Shown here: in pieces, positions 59,601 through 64,000 of the stretch
How positions within the stretch are numbered: the first letter of the stretch is position 1
Layout of the letters: every line of letters begins with the position of its first letter
Origin: Alphaproteobacteria bacterium
GTDB lineage: Bacteria > Myxococcota_A > UBA796 > GCA-2862545
DNA: 64,000 nt
Assembly (NCBI GenBank): GCA_020632915.1
Contig: JACKEP010000026.1
Location: 1 to 64,000, forward strand
Reading direction: 5' to 3'
The notes under the pieces: generated by a model
The model's database searches: none
What the model was told of the DNA's origin: nothing
Seen by the model: only the letters and a program-made list of their open reading frames with translations
Made by a program: the position numbers and the translations under genes

Positions 59601-60240
59601 GGGCGAGTACGACGACGGCTCAGTCGGCGAGATCTTCATCGACATGCACAAGGAGGGTGCGGCGTTCCGCTCGCTGATGAACTCCTTCGCCATCGCCATC
59701 TCGATGGGCCTGCAGCACGGCGTGCCGCTGGAGAAATTCGTGGAGCAGTTCGTGTTCAGCCGGTTCGAGCCGAACGGCATGGTGCAGGGCCACGACCGGA
59801 TCATGATGGCCACGTCGGTCATCGACTACATCTTCCGCGACCTGGCCGTGAACTACCTGGGGCGCAACGACCTCGCGCACGTCTCCGAGGAAGACCTCCG
59901 CCACGACGCCCTGCACGACGCCGGCGCCGACGAGCCCGAGTGGAAGGAGGAGCAGGAGGTCGCCGTGCGTCCGGTGGTGGTCGGCGCCCCGATCGACGTC
60001 GACGCCCCGCCCGCCGCAACAGTCTCGGCCATCCGCCCGGCCGCGTCCTCCGAGCGCGCGCAGGGTGCGGTCTACCTGGCGTCCGGTGCCGGCGATCGCA
60101 AGGGCCTGCAGGCCATCCTCGACGCCAAGGCGCAGGGCTACGAAGGCGTGCCCTGCGACGAGTGCGGCGCGATGACGATGGTGCGCAACGGCACGTGCCT
60201 CAAGTGCATGACCTGCGGGTCCACGTCGGGCTGCTCGTAG
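56617..60240 (+). CDS. nrdJ: Vitamin B12-dependent (class II) ribonucleoside-diphosphate reductase
   Basis: The 1207-aa enzyme turns ribonucleotides into deoxyribonucleotides with adenosylcobalamin as radical source. Landmarks: VERRFTKDL at the start, PNSPQWFNTGL, KYGSGTGTNFSAIRGE, GGTTRRAAKMVCLDLDHPDI, and NPCSEYMFLDDTACNLCSLN (from residue 474), with the active-site Cys. A GTIGLVMDCDTTGIEPDFAL block follows. The C-terminus has CDECG and CLKCMTCGSTSGC, the zinc/redox tail. The length fits NrdJ. AGGAG is seven bases before the ATG. The upstream NrdR boxes and DnaA-box cluster suggest control by deoxynucleotide need and the replication cycle. No nrdR gene is in the window. Confidence 0.95.
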   Translation: MRVERRFTKDLSSPYEGLTFAERKSEIRNPDGSVVFLHASVVVPDGWSQVATDILAQKYFRKAGVPAVTRARDEEGVPGWLQPREPDADALGRLAEAQRFGGEHDARQVFDRLAGCWTYWGWKASMFDTEADAQAFCDELRYMLAHQMAAPNSPQWFNTGLHWAYGIDGPAQGHTYVDPTTGAVVPSTSAYERPQPHACFIQSVGDDLVSDGGIMDLWTREARLFKYGSGTGTNFSAIRGEKEPLSGGGQSSGLMSFLKIGDRAAGAIKSGGTTRRAAKMVCLDLDHPDIEAFVNWKVVEEQKVASLVTGSKLCERHLNAVLGACRAPGLHDDERLDPATNPALAQALRDARQAAIPDTYLWRTLQYARQGVSRIDFPVFDTDWQSEAYATVSGQNSNNSVRIPNAFMEAVMRGEPWHLLRRTDGEIARSVSAVDLWEDICNAAWSCADPGVQYDTTINEWHTCPAGGRIRASNPCSEYMFLDDTACNLCSLNLTRFSDADTGAFHIDAYRHAARLWTDVLEISVTMAQFPSEPIARLSYEYRTLGIGYANLGALLMLLGVPYDSRKGRAIAAALTAILTGESYAESARIASELGPFARFADNRDSMLRVIRNHRRAAYDVAPSEYEGLAIRPVGIDEKDAPADLLRAARRAWDDALHLGEQHGYRNAQVSVIAPTGTIGLVMDCDTTGIEPDFALVKFKKLAGGGYFKIINASVPPALQRLGYTPDQVDAIVRYATGAGTLAGAPGVNHDTLAAKGFGAEQLAVIEGQLKAAFDIKFAFSPYTLGKDFCVSVLGLTDAQIAQPGLDLLEAIGFSREAIDAANQYATGTMTVEGAPGLQPAHLPVFDCANRCGRIGRRFIAVDGHIRMMAASQPFVSGAISKTINMPNEATIDDVKHAYVLSWRLGLKANALYRDGSKLSQPLSSVVAADLFANLDAVPLPGATVPLAASPAEQVTQLAERVVVRYLSKRRRLPDRRHGYTQKAVVGGHKVFLRTGEYDDGSVGEIFIDMHKEGAAFRSLMNSFAIAISMGLQHGVPLEKFVEQFVFSRFEPNGMVQGHDRIMMATSVIDYIFRDLAVNYLGRNDLAHVSEEDLRHDALHDAGADEPEWKEEQEVAVRPVVVGAPIDVDAPPAATVSAIRPAASSERAQGAVYLASGAGDRKGLQAILDAKAQGYEGVPCDECGAMTMVRNGTCLKCMTCGSTSGCS

Positions 60241-60254
60241 GCCCCGAGGGGGGT

Positions 60255-60280
60255 CGGCGGGGTGGTCGACCGCCCCGCCG
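60255..60280. terminator. Strong GC hairpin between nrdJ and the convergent lipoprotein gene
   Basis: CGGCGGGG and CCCCGCCG flank a centre containing GGTCGACC; the only interruption is a T-G pair, which is a wobble pair in RNA. No T-run follows. It lies in the 54-base gap between two convergent genes, so a bidirectional terminator is likely. Confidence 0.55.
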
Positions 60281-60294
60281 CCAGCGCCCACGGC

Positions 60295-61311
60295 TCACGG
60301 CGTCGGCGGCGCCTCGGCGGCGGGCGCCTCGTCGGAAGGAGCGACAGGAGCGTCCGGCGGCGCGGGCGCGGCCTCCGGCTCGGGGGCCGTCCCGGGTGCC
60401 GCCCCAGCGTCGTCTGCCGCCACGCCCAGGCGCGCCTGCTCCGTCTGCCACGCAGCACGCCACGCGTCCTGGGCCTGCCGGGCCTCGGCGATGAGCGGCT
60501 CGCGGGCGGCCTCGTCGGTGACCTCGCCACGGGCGTAGCGTGCGAGGATCGCCTCGAACGTCGTGAGCGTGGCGGCGGACGTGTCGAGGTAGGCGGCGCG
60601 GGCCTGGCGCTCGGCGTCGGGCAGGGTGGCGCCCTCGAGTGCCGTGCGTCGCGCGTCGAGCTGGGTGCGCGCCAGCGCTGCCCGCGCGTCGATCGTGCGG
60701 TCGCGCACGAGCACCGGGTCGATGCCCTGATCGAGGGCCAGACGGGACAGGAAGTCGTGGACGGCGCCGATGCCGTTCTCGTCGCTGTGCAGCGCGCGCT
60801 CCCACGCGTCCTTGTCGTCGCCGCCGAAGCGGAGTTCGTAGCCGCGCAACGGCTCGGACCGTGCCTTCTCGGCGCGCTCCGCGACCTTGGAGAGCGTGTC
60901 GTCGAGGTGCCCGATCGAGCTGTCGACCATCGACGCGCGCTCCGCGTCGTCGAGGACGGCCACCAGGAAGTCCGCCTCGTCGCCGAACGCGGCGAGGGTG
61001 CGGAGCAGCTCGTCGCCCTGGCGCGCCGTGCCCGTGAGCTCCTTGGCGCGGGCATCGTAGAGGCCTGCGAGCGGGTCGCACGCCGCGTGGAACGCGCTCG
61101 CCGTCAGCGCCGTGCCCGCAGCAGCGCCCGCGAGCGCCTCGTGGCAGGCCGGCTGGGCGGCGAGGGCGGCGTTGGCGAGTCCGACCACACCGGTGGACGT
61201 GGAGGCGTCGACCTGCGGGGTCCACTTCGCCTTGGTGGCGGCCGCGTCGTCGCCGCCACCCATCCCGCATCCCCACACCTGGAGGACGGCGATCCACACC
61301 CAGCCGGTCAT
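60295..61311 (-). CDS. Lipoprotein, helical, unknown function
   Basis: The 338-aa protein has a short lipoprotein-like signal (WVWIAVLQVWGCG, Cys at about residue 15) and a helical body with few cysteines. Its last 45 residues are Pro/Ala/Glu-rich (APAPPDAPVAPSDEAP). GAGGTGGGC precedes the ATG at 61311; an earlier ATG at 61440 adds 43 basic residues that do not look like a signal and is rejected. TACGGT at 61331-61336 is a possible -10. No family recognised. It probably sits in the periplasmic face of a membrane. Confidence 0.75.
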   Translation of the reverse strand: MTGWVWIAVLQVWGCGMGGGDDAAATKAKWTPQVDASTSTGVVGLANAALAAQPACHEALAGAAAGTALTASAFHAACDPLAGLYDARAKELTGTARQGDELLRTLAAFGDEADFLVAVLDDAERASMVDSSIGHLDDTLSKVAERAEKARSEPLRGYELRFGGDDKDAWERALHSDENGIGAVHDFLSRLALDQGIDPVLVRDRTIDARAALARTQLDARRTALEGATLPDAERQARAAYLDTSAATLTTFEAILARYARGEVTDEAAREPLIAEARQAQDAWRAAWQTEQARLGVAADDAGAAPGTAPEPEAAPAPPDAPVAPSDEAPAAEAPPTP

Positions 61312-61330
61312 GCCCACCTCGCGCGCCGGT

Positions 61331-61336
61331 ACCGTA
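61331..61336 (-). promoter_or_regulatory. Candidate -10 box (TACGGT)
   Basis: TACGGT on the minus strand lies 19 bases before the ATG at 61311. Same TAnnnT pattern as other genes here. Confidence 0.3.
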
Positions 61337-61455
61337 GCATCCCGGGGTCGACGTGACCCGAATGCAGCGCGCCCGCCGACACGAGGTCGACGGGCGCAGC
61401 GTGGTGAGGATCCTGCGGGCCCCGCGATGCCGCGAAGCACGTCCGTCGACCGACG

Positions 61456-61662
61456 TCAGTCGGCCTTGACGTAAGGCAGGAGCGCGATCTGGCGGGCGCG
61501 CTTGATCGCGTTGGCGACCTGACGCTGCTGCTTGGCCGTGAGGCCGGTCGCGCGACGCGGCAGGATCTTGCCGCGCTCCGTGAGGAAGCGCTGGAGCCGG
61601 CGCACGTCCTTGTAGTCGATCTCTTCGCCCACCTTCAGCGGCGAGCTCTTCCGTCGAGCCAT
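61456..61662 (-). CDS. rpsR: 30S ribosomal protein S18
   Basis: The 68-aa protein has the core of S18: EIDYKDVRRLQRFLTERGKI, TGLTAKQQRQVANAIKRARQ and LPYVKAD. The short N-terminus (MARRKSSPLKVG) lacks the Cys seen in many S18 proteins, so this is the Cys-free form. S18 usually lies in rpsF-ssb-rpsR-rplI; here its neighbours are mutM and a lipoprotein, so it is an orphan gene, perhaps a second paralogue. GAGG lies seven bases before the ATG. Confidence 0.95.
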   Translation of the reverse strand: MARRKSSPLKVGEEIDYKDVRRLQRFLTERGKILPRRATGLTAKQQRQVANAIKRARQIALLPYVKAD

Positions 61663-61778
61663 GGGGTACCTCGTGTTCTCGGTCTGTACGGTGGCCGGTC
61701 GGAGCCGGTCCACGAACACGCGTCGACACCATGCCGACGCCCTGAGCCGGCGCGGGGTAACGCGAACCGACCCCGGCG

Positions 61779-62615
61779 TCACGCGGTGAGGGGCTGGCAG
61801 TCCGGACACCAGAAGGTCGAGCGCCCGGCGTGCACCGCGCGCACGACCGTTCCACCGCAGCGCGGGCACGGCTGCCCGGCCCGGCCGTAGACCTCGAACG
61901 GGTTGTCGCCGCCGTCGCTGACGTAGACCACCTCCTCGTCCTCGGTGAGCGCCAGGGTGTGACGGAGCTGTTCGGGGATCGCGCGAGCAAGCCGCGCCCA
62001 TGCCGCCGGCGACACGGCGTGGCAGGGCGTCTCGGGATGCAGACCGGCCCGGTGGAGCGCCTCCGCGGCCTGGATGTTGCCCACACCGGCGAGACGGCCC
62101 TGGTCCATGAGCGCCACCTTGATCGCCCGTCGCCCCGGCAAGGCGGCGCGCAAGGCGGGGCCGTCCGGCGCGGCGTCGAGGGCGTCGGGACCGAGGCCGC
62201 GGGACAGCTCCACCGCGAGCGCGTCGGCAGGCAGCGGCACCACGCAGCCGAACCGGCGGCTGTCGTCGAACCACAGCGTCGCGCCGTCGTCCAGCGTCCA
62301 CCCCACGCGCGCGAACCGGGGCACGTCGCCTCCGCCGCGGCGCACCCACCGCCCGGTCATGCCCAGGTGCAGCAGCACGCCGTGGTCGCCGAACCTCCAC
62401 GCCAGCCGCTTGCCGTGCCGCTGCAACGGTCCGCACGGCGCGCCGACCAGCGGATCGAGGCCGCGGGCGGCGGCGTCCGATCCATCGGACGGACGCGTGG
62501 ACCGCACGGACCGCACGGCGCCCGCATCCGGCACGTGCACCGCCACCACCCGCCGTCCCCGTCCCCACCGGGCCAGGTTGCGACCGCACGCCTCGACCTC
62601 GGGAAGCTCGGGCAC
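61779..62615 (-). CDS. mutM: Formamidopyrimidine-DNA glycosylase (Fpg/MutM)
   Basis: The 278-aa enzyme removes oxidised purines such as 8-oxoguanine and cuts the abasic site. The start MPELPEVEACGRNL supplies the catalytic Pro and Glu at positions 2-3. The helix-two-turn-helix GVGNIQAAEAL is the FPG GxGNxxAxExL signature. The C-terminal zinc finger is CPRCGG...CPDCQ. Length and all key residues are typical. It lies 117 bases upstream of the S18 gene in the same direction; in that gap I see no gene. Confidence 0.95.
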   Translation of the reverse strand: MPELPEVEACGRNLARWGRGRRVVAVHVPDAGAVRSVRSTRPSDGSDAAARGLDPLVGAPCGPLQRHGKRLAWRFGDHGVLLHLGMTGRWVRRGGGDVPRFARVGWTLDDGATLWFDDSRRFGCVVPLPADALAVELSRGLGPDALDAAPDGPALRAALPGRRAIKVALMDQGRLAGVGNIQAAEALHRAGLHPETPCHAVSPAAWARLARAIPEQLRHTLALTEDEEVVYVSDGGDNPFEVYGRAGQPCPRCGGTVVRAVHAGRSTFWCPDCQPLTA

Positions 62616-62692
62616 ATCTCCTCCCGGGTCGGCACGCGGACGGCCGATCGTCGCGCCCCGTCACCGCCTCGGTGCGCCTGGGCGCGTCGCGC

Positions 62693-62698
62693 TATCCT
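62693..62698 (+). promoter_or_regulatory. Candidate -10 box (TATCCT)
   Basis: TATCCT lies 24 bases before the PEBP gene start; the region is divergent from mutM. No -35 is clear. Confidence 0.4.
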
Positions 62699-62721
62699 GC
62701 GGCGACCGCCCTGGAGGCCCG

Positions 62722-63369
<648 letters not shown>

Positions 63370-63399
63370 CGGCGGCGACCGTCGTCCGCCCCCGGGCCG

Positions 63400-64000
63400 T
63401 CAGCCCGGCAGGGCGTCGGCGATACGCGCGGTGACGGCATCGGGCGACCCGACGCCGTCGACGCGTCGCACCAGGCCCTTCGCCTCGTAGAACGGCACGA
63501 TCGGCGCCGTCTGCGCGTGGTAGGCGGCGAGGCGCTTGCGCACGGCCTCCTCGGTGTCGTCGGGCCGATGCACGAGCCGGCCGACCACGTCCGCCGGCGG
63601 CGGATCGTAGGTGAGGTGGTAGATGCGGCCCGTCTCCGGGTCGGAGCGTCGCCCGACGATGCGCTCCTCGATGAGCCCGTCCGGCACCTCCAGCAGCACC
63701 ACGGCGTCGAGCGCGATGCCCTCGCTGTCGAGCATCTGGTCGAGGGCCTCGGCCTGCGCCACGGTGCGGGGGAAGCCGTCGAGCAGCACGCCCTTCGCCT
63801 GGCAGTCGGGCTCGGCGAGGCGCTCGCGGACGATGCCGACGATCACGTCGTCGGGAACGAGCTTGCCGTCCGCCATCAGCGCGCCCGCCATCTGACCCAT
63901 CGGCGTGCCAGCCTTCACCGCGGCCCGCAGCATGTCGCCGGTGGAGACGTGCGGGATGCCGTAGCGCTCGACGAGGCGCGCGGCCTGGGTGCCCTTGCCC
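63400..64000 (-). CDS. adk: Adenylate kinase, 3' part (cut by window edge)
   Basis: This is the C-terminal 200 residues of adenylate kinase, which balances ATP, ADP and AMP. The window ends inside the P-loop: the first visible residues are GKGTQAA, followed by STGDMLRA. Other landmarks are LLDGFPRTVAQAEAL and the LID region VGRRSDPETGRIYHLTYDPP, of the non-zinc type because cysteines are lacking. VRKRLAAYHAQTAPIVPFYE is the usual next block. The N-terminus and the start lie beyond 64000. Confidence 0.96.
   Translation of the reverse strand, partial: GKGTQAARLVERYGIPHVSTGDMLRAAVKAGTPMGQMAGALMADGKLVPDDVIVGIVRERLAEPDCQAKGVLLDGFPRTVAQAEALDQMLDSEGIALDAVVLLEVPDGLIEERIVGRRSDPETGRIYHLTYDPPPADVVGRLVHRPDDTEEAVRKRLAAYHAQTAPIVPFYEAKGLVRRVDGVGSPDAVTARIADALPG

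Overview
The window is very GC-rich DNA with tightly packed genes. Many neighbouring genes overlap by 1 or 4 bases (TGATG, ATGA, GTGA). It fits a member of the Myxococcota (old Deltaproteobacteria). The evidence is an M64-type peptidase ending in a MYXO-CTERM-like tail (Cys-rich motif, hydrophobic stretch, Arg run), two lipoproteins with MopE-type metal-binding repeats (CDGxDNDCD), PKD and beta-helix surface lipoproteins, and many secreted proteins of unknown role. No rRNA, tRNA, insertion sequence, prophage or CRISPR array was found; this looks like a stable chromosomal segment.

Layout. 16-3493: persulfide dioxygenase/rhodanese, a YARHG-domain protein and a convergent porin-like protein. 3642-15289: an eleven-gene operon that looks like a specialised acyl-lipid pathway: degenerate HAD protein, fatty-acyl reductase, a second SDR, a polysaccharide-pyruvyl-transferase-like protein, two acyl-AMP ligases, an enoyl-CoA hydratase, a stand-alone acyl carrier protein, a diacylglycerol-kinase-like protein, a PlsC-type acyltransferase and a TetR regulator. 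A near-perfect 20-bp palindrome in front of the first gene is the likely operator. 15276-18180: a geranylgeranyl-reductase-like flavoprotein divergent from an OleC-like ligase. 18190-27326: two MopE-repeat lipoproteins, a protein that aligns by pattern with the HxsB radical SAM/SPASM maturases but has lost their cluster cysteines, and an unknown HExxH protein. 27436-31174: a secreted M16 peptidase pair plus a coiled-coil membrane protein. 31187-37527: PhnA-like zinc protein, exported TldD/TldE-like pair, ECF sigma/anti-sigma module. 37540-44550: OPT transporter, LVIVD and dihaem cytochrome lipoproteins, TenA/PqqC-like protein. 44640-52691: thiol-redox proteins, including a VKOR-DsbA-FGE triple fusion, then HrpB helicase, M64 peptidase, YhhN lysoplasmalogenase and a phosphoesterase. 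52701-60240: small membrane proteins, POT peptide transporter, a 23-bp tandem repeat, and a B12-dependent ribonucleotide reductase behind paired NrdR boxes and a DnaA-box cluster. 60295-64000: lipoprotein, orphan S18 gene, MutM, PEBP protein and the 3' part of adenylate kinase.

The two most promising leads are the cysteine-stripped HxsB-like protein, transcribed from an excellent sigma-70 promoter, and the TetR-controlled lipid operon. All functional statements come from reading motifs; no database search was run.
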